Assembly: GCA_037953745.1 (NCBI GenBank)
Contig: JBAKBP010003172.1
Span: 1 to 64,000 of the forward strand
DNA: 64,000 nucleotides
Direction: 5' to 3'
Origin: Lithodes maja
Lineage: Eukaryota > Arthropoda > Malacostraca > Decapoda > Lithodidae
Shown: positions 48,593-58,809 of the stretch, one piece after another
How positions within the stretch are numbered: the stretch's first letter is position 1
How the letters are laid out: each line of letters opens with the position of its first letter
The notes under the pieces: model-generated
What the model was told of the DNA's origin: nothing
Seen by the model: only the letters and a program-made list of their open reading frames with translations
Database searches by the model: none
Made by a program: the position numbers and the translations under genes

Positions 48593-48785
48593 GTGGGTTA
48601 GTTAAGTTGAGGCTATAGTTGAGGCTTTAAGTTAGGCTATAGTGAGCTAAAGGACCAAACTAAGATACGAATGCTTTTCATGGATTGGCTCCAATAAAAG
48701 CTCTTTCAGGTCGTTTATTGAGTTAGACTACGTCTAAAAGGTCATCTCAAATTATCAAATACTTAAATAGTCCAGTCTACTGTAG

Positions 48786-48814
48786 GTCAATGGATCAATA
48801 ATTGATCCATTGAC
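48786..48814. repeat. 29-base perfect palindrome with 1-base loop
   Basis: GTCAATGGATCAAT, A, ATTGATCCATTGAC. Lies just before a LINE fragment. Confidence 0.95.
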
Positions 48815-48819
48815 TACCA

Positions 48820-49110
48820 TGCAGGAATTTTCAAATTCGCTGACGACACAAACATTGCAAACATACAAGAGATTCAAAATATTCTAGACAAGCTGTCAAA
48901 ATAGGCTCATTCATGGCAGATTTATTTCAATATAGAAAAATCCAAAGTGCTTCACATGATTAGTAAAAATGAAAGAGCAAACTATTTTATTAATGGAATT
49001 CAACTCATAAAAACTCTGTTCTTGAAGTAACTATAGCAAGTGATTTAAAGCCTGCCCAACAATGCAATGAAGCTGTTAATAAAGCAAATTAAATGATTGC
49101 CTTATTGCTT
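48820..49110 (+). pseudogene. LINE RT fragment (CR1/L2 type)
   Basis: Encodes FKFADDTNIANIQE, SWQIYFNIEKSKVLHMI and a PNNAMKLLIKQ block, with stops. Same family type as 1-2906. Both ends are truncated. Confidence 0.75.
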
Positions 49111-49271
49111 ATAAAGGTACACAATTTCGTGATTTAGTTAGTTCATTATCAGTTTGAAGTCTTTAAATGTTAGCAAAAGACTAAGTTGAGGTATTAAAGA
49201 GTGCATCCATTAATTTTCTTTGTAATAGATTCATTATAAATACTTCAACATGAAATTTTGCTAATATTTAA

Positions 49272-49500
49272 CCCCGTCCGAGCGGGCATAATTGCCCGAA
49301 ATTATCTACATTCCCTGCTCATTGTCATGCATAAACAAAATCCAGAGCCTAATGTCATAATATATCCATGAAAGTAGGTAATCGAGCTTTCAAATGACAC
49401 CTGAAAACTCTGTATGCCGTCTGGCTGTCTTGCAACGATCTTGCAAACGAAGGGCAAAATTGATAAAAATTTCGCCATTTTTAGCTGTTTTCGCTATGTA
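49272..49500 (+). repeat. Diverged TTAA MITE related to family B
   Basis: TTAA at 49268-49271, then CCCCGTCCGAGCGGGC. The following ATCCAGAGCC, ATCCATGAAAG and AGCTTTCAAATGACACC blocks match spaced blocks of MITE family B. The right end is not found. Confidence 0.45.
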
Positions 49501-49616
49501 TTTACCTACTTGTATTCACCTATTTGTAGTTTACAGGAATCGAGCTGCGCTTGTGTTGTCCTGTCTTAGTTTCTATTGACTATCCAGTTTTGTTCTTGCT
49601 TCTACAACTCCCCGCC

Positions 49617-49641
49617 CCCTCTCTCTCTCTCTCTCTCTCTA
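49617..49641. repeat. (CT)n microsatellite
   Basis: Short CT tract at the 5' edge of a LINE insertion. Confidence 0.85.
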
Positions 49642-49644
49642 AAT

Positions 49645-51291
49645 AACAGGTGACACAAACACGGCAAATCTGCTCAACAAATATTTTGGCTCAGTTTTCA
49701 CAGAAGAAATTATCGATCATACCCTTGAAAATAACACCTCAACTCATGTGATAGGAGATTTCACCATCAGTGTTAGCGAAGTACAAAGCAAATTGAGTAA
49801 TTTAAATGTAAATAAGACCCTGGGACCCGACATGCTCCACCCGAAAATAATTAAGAATGTTAAGGACGAAATAGCAAAACCCCTGACACAACTATTTAAC
49901 TTATCATTACTACAGGGGATAACCGAGTGATTGGAAAGATGCGAACATTACGCCGATATACAAGAAGGGTAGCAAGGCCAAAGCGAGTAATTACAGACCA
50001 ATTAGTCTAACTTCAATTGTAGGAAAAATCATGGAAAAAATCCTTAGAGATAAGATAGTAGATTACCTCGAATCAAACAACCTAATCAAAAATAGTCAAC
50101 ACGGCTTTAGATCAAATAAGTCATGCCTAACAAATTTGATTGAATTTTATAACAAACTATTCACATATAACGACATGACGAAATCACTAGATATAACTTT
50201 CTTGGACTTTCAAAAAGCTTTCGACAAGGTGCCTCACCGAAAACTATTGGCTAAACTGAAGAGGATAGGTATCAAAGGTGAAATTTATTCTTGGATAAAA
50301 AATTGGCTTACAGACAGAAGACAGAGAGTGGTGATAAATGGAGTGGAATCGGAGTGGGAGTCTGTCACTAGTGGAGTTCCACAGGGTTCAGTCCTTGGAC
50401 CGGTCCTGTTTCTCATTTACATTAACGATATTGATGTAGGGGTAAACAACACCATTTCCAAATTCGCCGACGATACAAAAATAGGAAATACAGTCCTGAA
50501 CGAAGATAATAGAAATGCGTTGCAATCTGATTTAAACAAGATATCAGAGTGGTCGAAAAAATGGCAGATGCCCTTCAATGTCGATAAATGTCAGGTGATG
50601 CAGGTTGGTAGCAGAAATATGAAATACAAATACGAAATGAATGGCAAACAAATAAAAACCGCAACGGTAGTAAAAGACCTAGGGGTACTAATATCTGAAA
50701 ACCTAAAAACTTCCGACCAATGTATAGCAGCTGCAAATAAGGCAAACATAGCATTGGGCTTTATTAAACGAAAATTTACATATAAACATGAAAACGTAAT
50801 AGTGCCACTGTTCAAAAGTATGGTGAGGCCCCACCTTGAATATGGTGTGCAGTTCTGGTCACCTTATCTGATCAAGGACATTGTAAGACTCGAGTCAGTA
50901 CAGCGTAGAGCGACGAAGATGATACCGTCATTAAGAAATAAACCATATGAAGAAAGACTTAAACGATTGAACCTGTTCTCATTAAAAAAGAGGAGGTTGA
51001 GGGGTCAGCTTATTGAGTGCTTTAAGATACTAAAAGGTTTCGACAAAGTCGATGTAAATGCACTATTCACATTAAACAATACTAATCAAACTCGCGGAAA
51101 TGGAATGAAATTAAAAACCAAAAAGGCAAACCTAGATGTCACAAAGAGTTTCTTCACCTACAGTGTGGCGACAGAGTGGAATAAACTACCAGCGAGAGTG
51201 GTGGAGAGGGACACAATAAACGCTTTCAAGGGAAGGCTTGACCTCTATCTGCAGAGGGCTGGGGTGATATGAAAAAAAAAAAAAAAAAAAA
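49645..51291 (+). pseudogene. 5'-truncated CR1/L2-type LINE, nearly intact RT
   Basis: The first part (49645-49930) has LLNKYFGSVFTEE and NVNKTLGPDMLHPKIIKNV, then one frameshift near 49918-49925. An uninterrupted 413-codon frame follows (50031-51272; the frame is open from about 49926) with HGFRSNKSCLTNLIEFY, FLDFQKAFD (57-65), SGVPQGSVLGP (114-124), the catalytic FADD (145-148), WQMPFNVDKC, and the C-terminal VQRRATKMIPSLRNKPYEER and FKGRLDLYLQRAG. Ends with about 20 A (51272-51291) and a TATG-rich microsatellite. The endonuclease and ORF1 are missing. One frameshift and no other damage indicate a recent insertion into the receptor gene region. Confidence 0.88.
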
Positions 51292-51372
51292 ATGTATGTA
51301 TGTGTGTGCACTGTACAGTATGTATATATATATATACTGTATATATATATATGTATGTATGTGTGTATGTAT

Positions 51373-51376
51373 GTAT
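51373..51376. other. Target-site duplication GTAT (left)
   Basis: Matches GTAT at 60620-60623 immediately after the right LTR. The target was a TATG/GTAT-type microsatellite, so the match is slightly less telling than in unique DNA. Confidence 0.75.
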
Positions 51377-53186
51377 TGTGACGCACCCAGTGCGTAGCAA
51401 CGCAACCTGATTGTACTCCTTGGTACTCCACTGTACCGTCACGGTGCGTGTACCGTGTACCGTGCTGGCTGCTTATATTGAGTGTGACAACGTATAACTA
51501 TGTTCTTTGTATCTCTGCAAAGGTCTCGTCATTTGCTAACCAGTGGTGGGTTTTGTTTTAAGCCATGTCGAGACCTTCCATTTAATATGTAGTATCAATA
51601 GAGAAGTTGATAGATGAGATAATAGGAATTCAGAGAGAGAGAGTGAGTTGGACTTCAGAGCGAGAGGGTAGCGGTGCGCCACGCTGCCGGGGGGGTGGTT
51701 GCCAGACGTATGGACCGGTTGGCAGCCCTGCGCTTATAGCTAGGTGCGACAGGGTTGGTAGTACATTGCCGCCTGCATATGCTGCCTGGCTGCCCATGTT
51801 GTCGTACTGCACATTGCATGGAGGCTCGCTGTGTGTTCCATGATCAGGTTGCCTAGAACCTTTGAGATTCTAACATCCCTTGCTCTCTCTCCCAATTTCT
51901 CACGGTTGCACTCTTTCTCTCTGACGACATTACTCTCATTTCATTCTTCTCTCTATTTAAATGCATAACCTTCCCTTGAGGTCCTAAAGGAGTTTCAGCA
52001 CTCACCTCTCGTATTACTCTTAGGACAAGCATATATTTACATGTATTAGATTTAAGGGGTTAATGTGAACAGCGATCTTCTTGATGAGGATAGTTGGTGA
52101 ACGTTCTACATGTTCGCGAGTTATATGCCCAGCTCATCATCCAATTTGTGACTAGACTAGTGCCATGTGTAAGAGCCCGACCATGCCCAGGAGTTGTCTG
52201 TAGAGGGGCGAGGACTTAGCCTTGATTTGCCTACCGAGCCAGGAGCGAGTGCAGTACCAGAGACTACAGCTCGCTCGTAGTGCCGGTATAGTAGAGTAAC
52301 GTAATTTATCTGTCCTTGTGTTCTCTACAGTCTTTTCCTGGGTTCTCGCTTTCGGTGCTGGGACTCGTTGTTCCTGTGACTTGGCCTGCTAGCTAGAACA
52401 CATGGGGATGATGAGTGGGATATATCTTTATTTTACTATGCATTGCAGCTCTCTTTAAGTTTATGTATATAACACTTTACAATACACATTACTCACACAC
52501 AAGACAACACTATTAATACTTTCATGTATCAATTAACTGCACTGTCGTTTTGCTGCTGTGTCCGGAGTTCCGTTGCGTAGGGCGCATACGGACTCAGAGG
52601 GGAGACAGAGTGAGAGAAGCGAAGTAGCCTATGCGGTAGTAGGCTACCGGCGCAGTACTGTTGCCTGCAACCTTTTAGTTATTCCAAGTATAGATTCATT
52701 ATTACAATAAGTGACTACTGTTTATGTTCCTTCCATGTGTATTATTAGGTATCTACTGGATCATGAACATCTTGTATGCTACATGCTAGTGCATGTTAGT
52801 AGGGGACAGTTATTCTAGTGCACGCGCTTTCAAGTAGGCGTGTACATTTGTCATTTAGCTTTTCACTGTCATACCTTTAGCCTGCTTCTATTCTACATTA
52901 TTAGAGGCTTAATATTAACGTAGTTTCTTGAGTATTGCATTTCTTTAGTAATAACGTAACCTATAAATGTCTGAGGGAGTTTAGCCTCATAGCCTACCCC
53001 TGTTGTACACTTTCGCCGAGTTAAGGTACCTCGTTACCATAGACGATAACTCTGTAGGGCGTTGGTGCTTTTGTTGTCTGGAGCATATAGTATTTGGGAC
53101 TGGAATCGAGCGTGTCGTTGTCACATAAGCCATTTCTGTCCTACGATCAAGAATCCCGAATATGTATTGCCGATCCAGCCGTAACA
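51377..53186 (+). repeat. 5' LTR (1810 bp)
   Basis: TGTGACGCACCC...CCGTAACA. All offsets to the 3' LTR equal 7433 bases, so no indel separates them. The small ORFs in it (such as 51607-51843) recur unchanged in the 3' LTR and are not considered genes. Confidence 0.95.
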
Positions 53187-53189
53187 AAA

Positions 53190-53207
53190 TGGCGACCTTG
53201 CACAAGA
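53190..53207 (+). other. Putative primer-binding site
   Basis: TGGCGACCTTGCACAAG begins three bases after the LTR. TGGCGACC is a usual start of PBSs complementary to a tRNA 3' end (terminal CCA pairs with TGG). The tRNA species is not determined here. Confidence 0.6.
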
Positions 53208-53429
53208 TTCAGTAGTATCCTATCACATGTTTTTTGGAGAACTATTCTATGCTACCTAGTAGAGCTGGCTAGAATTTTCTTGCATATTGGAGGAATTTTT
53301 ATTGTGTCATTATTGTATTGGTGGACTTGCAGATTGTTTCGTTGGGGGTGTCTAGAGTAGAGTCATTCAAGCATCTTTAACATTTTGTGAGTCGAGACTG
53401 CAATTAGTAATAAGCACTTTTTTTTTTTT

Positions 53430-56400
53430 ATGAACAGCAATTGTATAACCAGCACTATGTCTAATGACTCATCATTTACGGGGGAGGATAACACGGTACA
53501 GCCTAGTGACCAGCAAGTACAACAGATGTTTAGGGAGGGGAGTGTTATAAGTGGAGAGAGGGATGCCCGGGCATTTTTGCAGACACCTTTGACCGAACAG
53601 CGCCTGCAGGCTATTGATTGTTACGGTCTTCGCTGTTTAGCCACGGTTTTGGGGCGGGACTGTCCTGACAGTTGGCCCAAGAAGAATTTGGTGGCATGTT
53701 TGTTGGGTGATGGCGATGGGGCGGTGGGTGGAGTGGGGTCTTGGGGGGTTCCCTCCAAGCCTCCATTCCACTCTACCCCTGAGCTGGGCCCTCAGCCAGC
53801 GAGTCTTAGCACGATGCAGCAGGAGGGTTCTCAAGGGCAAGCTGGCTTACCCGTAAACACGTCTCGGTGTGGATCCCCCATTTTGTGCTCTCCCCCCCCA
53901 GGCCTGTCTCCTGAGATGTTATTTCAGCTAGAACTAGCTAAGTTTAAGCTGCAGGAGACTCAGATACAACAGGCTAGTATAGAACGCATAGAGGTTGCTA
54001 GAATCCAAGCCAATCAGGATGCAACCAGGTACCAGGCTGAAATGGATGTCGAGAAGTCTAGAGTAGAGACCACGGGGCGTCATCTCGGTGGTGGGCACCG
54101 GGTTACAGACTCACTTTCGCATTTAATTAAGTTAGTACCCGCATTTGATGAGACAGCAGTGACTGAGTTTTTTGCTCGTTTCGAAAAGAAGTGTCGTGAG
54201 TATGACTGGCCGGAGGTTAAATGGGCAGCATTAGTTTCATCACGTCTAGTGGGTAAGGGGTTGAAAGCCTACGATGCACTGTCACTGGACGAGAGTGTAG
54301 TGTATGGACTGGTGAAGGAGGCTGTGCTCCGGGCCTACGAACTGCAACCCGAAACTTATAGATTGAAGTTCCGTGGCGTGAATAAGAAGAGCGACGTCAG
54401 TTTTATGGAGCACGCACGGGACTTAACAGATGCATGTAATAACTGGTTTCGGTCCGAGCACGCAGAGTCGGCTGAGGAAATTAAGCAACTTTTCTATCTG
54501 GAACAGTTTTACAAATGTACTGGAACCGATCTAACGCTGAACATTAAGGAAAAATGTCCCAAGACAGTAGAGGAGGCTGCCAAGATGGCAGACTTCAGAT
54601 TATCATTGATTCGTGGTTGCGGTGCCGCTCAGAGGGCTGAGTCAGGGCAGAAGGGGCGCTACACCCCACCCACCAGAGTTTTCGATAATAACAAATCCTA
54701 TGACACACATAACCACACTAAATGCATTGCACCTAATAACACCTACAAACACAAGCCTCTCCCGTTTACTAAAGGTCAGGCCCCTTCTTCGCCCGCACAA
54801 GGGAAGAAGCCCATTGGGGATGTGAAATGTTACAAATGTCAGAAGCTAGGCCATTATTCACGTGAGTGCCCTAGTAACACTCCCGCTAAGCCGGTGTCAT
54901 TGGTTCACAGTATCGGTGTGTCTCTGAAGGCTGCAGCAACTGCCCGGGGTAGGTTGTCAGCAGCTGAGGCACACGCGGTAAAGAAGCGTACGGAAGGCTC
55001 GACACCTGTCCGGGACACTTTCTGTGACCATCGGGGACACGGGTTTGTGAGCTGGGGGAGTGAACTACGGAGGGTTGACTTGCTGAGGGATACGGGGGCT
55101 TCGCAAACTTTGTTGAGGAACTTCACAGGGAAACCGATAAATGCGGCCAGAGTTGTTGTGGTGCAGGGTATAAATGCTACGAGGTCATACCCACTTGTGA
55201 GGTTGGAGTTGAGAGTGGGAGAGGTGTGCAGGGAGCTGGATGTAGGGATCGTTGAGTGTTTGCCAGTTGAGGGCGTCGACCTTCTTCTCGGCAACGACTT
55301 TGCGGTGCCCACTTCCGGGACTCCACCCTTAGTCGTTGCCGAGAGGGCGGCCGACGTGGATGGTGAGAATCGGGAATGGGTTGGGAGGTGCCAACAGGAT
55401 GAGATGGCCTGTGTGGTAACCCGATCTCGCTCTGCGGCTCCTGCACAGCCTAGCACTCAACCTCGGGGACAGTGGAGGAAGGATCAGGAGAAGGTTGCTA
55501 AGGGCAGGAAAAGGGACATTGATTCTGCTGCACTTCTCGGTGATTCGGTACTTGGACCTATAATAAACACGGGAGTTGACTCTGGCCCAGATATGGTGTG
55601 TAACAAGGCAGAGTTGGGTAAGACTTCGCGTGAGGCAAGAGCTGTAGCGAGAGCCACTAAGGCAGTAGAGCCTACTAGCCGGGGTAATGTCTTATTACAA
55701 AACCATCTTGATGCATTGACGCCCAGGGACATTAGTGAGCAGCAGCTGCAAGACGCTAGCCTAGCTCGTTATAGCAATGGTGCCATAGAGTTGGAGGAAG
55801 ATGGGGATGCGAAGCCGGGAGATTTCTTTAGGCTCAACAGGATATTGTACCGCAGATTTCTAGACCCCAAATCGAAGTGGGAGGGCGGTGCGAGGGTAGT
55901 AGACCAGGTGGTTGTTCCAAATAAGTATAGAGAGTCCTTATTGTGTCTGGCGCATGATGTGCCGGTGGCGGGTCATTTGGGGGTAACAAAAACATTGGCG
56001 GCATTGGGCAGGTTTTTCTGGTGGCCTGGGGTCAAGGCTGATGTCTGTGCATGGGTGGCTGGGTGTGCGACCTGCCAGACAACGGGGAAGCCTAACCAGA
56101 CAATCCCGAGGGCACCTTTGTTTCCCATACCTGTCACCGGGCCTCCGTTCAGCAAAGTTGTAGTAGATTTGGTTGGCCCTTTCCCGCCTACTAGTAGTGG
56201 CAATAAATTCCTGTTGACAATCATGGATGTGGCTACGAGATACCCGGACGCATACCCCATGAGAAACGGCTCGGCAAAGGCAGTTGTTAAAAACTTATTA
56301 TTGTTCTGTTCCCGTTGTGGATTTCCACGTGAGGTGCAGTCAGACCAGGGGAGCAATTTTACATCCAAATTGTTCAAGCAAACCCTTCAGTTGCACGGTA

Positions 56401-58529
56401 TATGTTCTGTAGTGTCGTCAGCCTACCATCCCGAGAGTCAGGGAGTCTTGGAGCGGTGGCACTCGACCCTGAAGAGTATGCTACGCTGTTACTGTGCAGA
56501 ACATGACACTGATTGGGATTTGGGTCTGCCGTATGTTCTGTTCGCTGCACGTGAAGTCCCAGGAGAGAGCCTGGGGTTCAGTCCAAATCAACTAGTCTTT
56601 GGCCATAATGTGAGAGGACCTTTAAGTATGGTGAAAGAGATCTGGGAGGGCGAAGAGAAGCCGGGGTCTGTACTTAAATATATCCTTGAGAGCCGGGAGA
56701 GACTTATAGGTTGCATGGCAGCGGCAGGTAATAACTTGGTTAATGCACAGGCGGTCATGAAGCACCAGTATGACGCCAAGGTGAAGCTTCGGGAGTTTTC
56801 GGTGGGTCAGGAGGTAATGTTGCTTTTACCTTTGCCTGGACACCCCTTTTCTGCCAAGTTTATTGGGCCGTATGTGGTGGCTCAGAAACTGTCCGACCTT
56901 GATTATCTCGTTGCAACACCTGACCGTAGAAAAAAACATCAGTTATGTCATGTTAACCTCATGAAAGAGTATGTGAGACGCCCCTCAGAGCCTCTCACTG
57001 TCCCTGTGCTGGCCTGCAGCGGCCAGGGTGGAGAAGGAGGTGGGGACAGTCATGCTGCTGAGGAGGATAGCTGGGACTGTGTCATTTCCGCGGAACAGTG
57101 GGCGGGGAATGCTGAACAAGAGGCTAGGCAAGCTGTAAGTCACCTGCCTGAGCACCAGGGTGCTGCTGTCCTAGGCCTGTTCAGGTCATACCCCTCTGTT
57201 TTCGCCGAACACCCAGGTCTCACTACTCAGGTAGCGCACGACGTGGACGTCGGTGATAATGTGCCCTTCAAGTCAGTGCCCTACCGTGTGCCCCCGGTAA
57301 AGTTGCCAGCTTTACGGGAGGAGTTGGGGTGCATGGTTGAGAGAGGGATGATCACTGAAGGTTATGTGAAGTGGACATCACCCGTCACGTTGCAGCCAAA
57401 ACCTGACGGCAAGGTGCGGTTCTGCATAGATTTTCGTAGGCTAAATGGCTTGACCACTACCAACCCTTACCCTTTGCCTCGAGTTGACGACAGCGTGGAC
57501 AAGATAGGGAATGCAAAGTACCTTACTAAAATTGATCTTGTAAGAGGCTACTGGCAAGTACCCCTGTCGGACCGAGCTAAGCAAGTTTGTGGTTTTGTGG
57601 TAGATGGCAAGACCTACCAATGTAACGTAATGCCTTATGGGCTTAAGAACGCACCTGCCACGTTTCAGAACCTGATGAACGATATTTGTGACGAAATCCC
57701 TAACTGCACGGTCTACCTTGATGACGTGATAGTGTATGATGACAATTTTGATAATCACCTAAGGCACTTAGAGACCCTGTTTGGGAAGTTGCACGATGCT
57801 GGGCTGGTGGTGAACCTGAGGAAGTGCGAGTTTGTAAAGGCTACTGTGCAGTATCTTGGCTTCGTGGTCGGGTTAGGCCGGGTGTGCCCCCCCCTGAGCA
57901 AGATACAGGCTATCAATATGTTTCCCAGGCCCACCACTAAGCGCCAGGTCATGCGGTTCCTAGGTATGATAGGCTATTATAGGCGCTTCATCCGGGGATA
58001 CTCTACTGTCTTAGCACCGTTAACTGATCTACTGTCGAAGTCAGTGAAGTTCTGTTGGGCTGCGGAGTGTCAGAGGGCTTTCGACCTAGTCAAGCACCTG
58101 CTGTGTACACATCCGATTTTGAGAGCCCCAGACTTCTCCAGGAGTTTTCAGCTGGCGACTGATGCCAGCGGTGTGGGTGCCGGGGCAGTGTTACTGCAGA
58201 CTGATTCCGAGGGCTTGGAACACCCAGTGAGCTTCTTTTCTCGCAAGTTTAATTCGGCACAAAGGAATTACTCGACTATAGAGAAGGAGCTTCTTGCTAT
58301 CGTTTTGTCGCTCAAACATTTCGAAGTTTATGTTCCAGCCTACGGCCCGGTAGTGACGATTTATACGGACCATCATCCCTTGAAATTCCTAAATCAGTTT
58401 CACAATCGGAATATGCGGTTGACCAGGTGGTCCCTAATGCTCCAAGAGTATAATCTCAACATTCAGCATATTGCCGGGAGTGAGAACGTGATAGCAGATT
58501 GTCTATCAAGGGTTGATGATCCAGGATAG
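53430..58529 (+). CDS. gag-pol: Gag-Pol polyprotein, Gmr1-type order (Gag-PR-IN-RT-RH)
   Basis: Single 1699-codon frame. Gag: N-terminal region, a coiled/helical segment about 165-215, core about 230-400, and zinc knuckle CYKCQKLGHYSREC (C467, C470, H475, C480). Protease: DTGAS at 554-558. Integrase: zinc-binding H842, H849, C879, C882; catalytic D913, D972, E1008 (D-x35-E spacing between the last two); then a GPY-like KFIGPYVVAQ module near 1150. Reverse transcriptase: first Asp D1369 (KIDLVRGYW), YLDD at 1429-1432. RNase H: D1578 (ATDAS), E1620, D1647 (YTDHH). All catalytic residues expected are present. There is no stop or frameshift between gag and pol, so Gag:Pol ratio control must work some other way. 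Start at the first ATG after a T-run; MSNDSS (53457) is an alternative. Confidence 0.95.
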   Translation: MNSNCITSTMSNDSSFTGEDNTVQPSDQQVQQMFREGSVISGERDARAFLQTPLTEQRLQAIDCYGLRCLATVLGRDCPDSWPKKNLVACLLGDGDGAVGGVGSWGVPSKPPFHSTPELGPQPASLSTMQQEGSQGQAGLPVNTSRCGSPILCSPPPGLSPEMLFQLELAKFKLQETQIQQASIERIEVARIQANQDATRYQAEMDVEKSRVETTGRHLGGGHRVTDSLSHLIKLVPAFDETAVTEFFARFEKKCREYDWPEVKWAALVSSRLVGKGLKAYDALSLDESVVYGLVKEAVLRAYELQPETYRLKFRGVNKKSDVSFMEHARDLTDACNNWFRSEHAESAEEIKQLFYLEQFYKCTGTDLTLNIKEKCPKTVEEAAKMADFRLSLIRGCGAAQRAESGQKGRYTPPTRVFDNNKSYDTHNHTKCIAPNNTYKHKPLPFTKGQAPSSPAQGKKPIGDVKCYKCQKLGHYSRECPSNTPAKPVSLVHSIGVSLKAAATARGRLSAAEAHAVKKRTEGSTPVRDTFCDHRGHGFVSWGSELRRVDLLRDTGASQTLLRNFTGKPINAARVVVVQGINATRSYPLVRLELRVGEVCRELDVGIVECLPVEGVDLLLGNDFAVPTSGTPPLVVAERAADVDGENREWVGRCQQDEMACVVTRSRSAAPAQPSTQPRGQWRKDQEKVAKGRKRDIDSAALLGDSVLGPIINTGVDSGPDMVCNKAELGKTSREARAVARATKAVEPTSRGNVLLQNHLDALTPRDISEQQLQDASLARYSNGAIELEEDGDAKPGDFFRLNRILYRRFLDPKSKWEGGARVVDQVVVPNKYRESLLCLAHDVPVAGHLGVTKTLAALGRFFWWPGVKADVCAWVAGCATCQTTGKPNQTIPRAPLFPIPVTGPPFSKVVVDLVGPFPPTSSGNKFLLTIMDVATRYPDAYPMRNGSAKAVVKNLLLFCSRCGFPREVQSDQGSNFTSKLFKQTLQLHGICSVVSSAYHPESQGVLERWHSTLKSMLRCYCAEHDTDWDLGLPYVLFAAREVPGESLGFSPNQLVFGHNVRGPLSMVKEIWEGEEKPGSVLKYILESRERLIGCMAAAGNNLVNAQAVMKHQYDAKVKLREFSVGQEVMLLLPLPGHPFSAKFIGPYVVAQKLSDLDYLVATPDRRKKHQLCHVNLMKEYVRRPSEPLTVPVLACSGQGGEGGGDSHAAEEDSWDCVISAEQWAGNAEQEARQAVSHLPEHQGAAVLGLFRSYPSVFAEHPGLTTQVAHDVDVGDNVPFKSVPYRVPPVKLPALREELGCMVERGMITEGYVKWTSPVTLQPKPDGKVRFCIDFRRLNGLTTTNPYPLPRVDDSVDKIGNAKYLTKIDLVRGYWQVPLSDRAKQVCGFVVDGKTYQCNVMPYGLKNAPATFQNLMNDICDEIPNCTVYLDDVIVYDDNFDNHLRHLETLFGKLHDAGLVVNLRKCEFVKATVQYLGFVVGLGRVCPPLSKIQAINMFPRPTTKRQVMRFLGMIGYYRRFIRGYSTVLAPLTDLLSKSVKFCWAAECQRAFDLVKHLLCTHPILRAPDFSRSFQLATDASGVGAGAVLLQTDSEGLEHPVSFFSRKFNSAQRNYSTIEKELLAIVLSLKHFEVYVPAYGPVVTIYTDHHPLKFLNQFHNRNMRLTRWSLMLQEYNLNIQHIAGSENVIADCLSRVDDPG

Positions 58530-58809
58530 TCGTGCACGGTGTGTGGGTTGAGCAGGAGTAAAATTAGGCTATCATAACGCCGTCCAAAAAGATTATAAAA
58601 CAATAAAATAAACGAGAATTTTTTTTTTAGTTTTGTAAGTCTTTATTGTTGTAGCATGATGCATGCGATATTGTGTTTTATGTATAATTCACACTTCAGT
58701 TGTTGTGCACCTTTTGCAATTAGTGGCAGCTAAGGGTAGCAGGTCGGTTGGTTGCCTGTCAGATTTTGATAATGCTTCTAAGGTCGATTATCTAAAATCT
58801 TGGGGGGGC
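58530..58809 (+). other. 3' internal region and polypurine-like tract
   Basis: Noncoding. Contains AATAAAATAAAC near 58601-58614 and ends AAAATCTTGGGGGGGC directly before the 3' LTR. The related element at the window end has AAAATCTTGGGGGAGG at the same place, supporting a conserved plus-strand priming site. Confidence 0.7.

Noticed and set aside
51607..51843. 78-codon frame repeated at 59040-59276
   Set aside because: Inside the LTRs; no motif.
54905..55456. 183-codon minus-strand frame inside gag-pol
   Set aside because: Shadow of the intact plus-strand frame; no motif.
53430..58529. Domain order explained by two nested elements
   Set aside because: One continuous frame with a single pair of matching LTRs and smooth transitions between domains.
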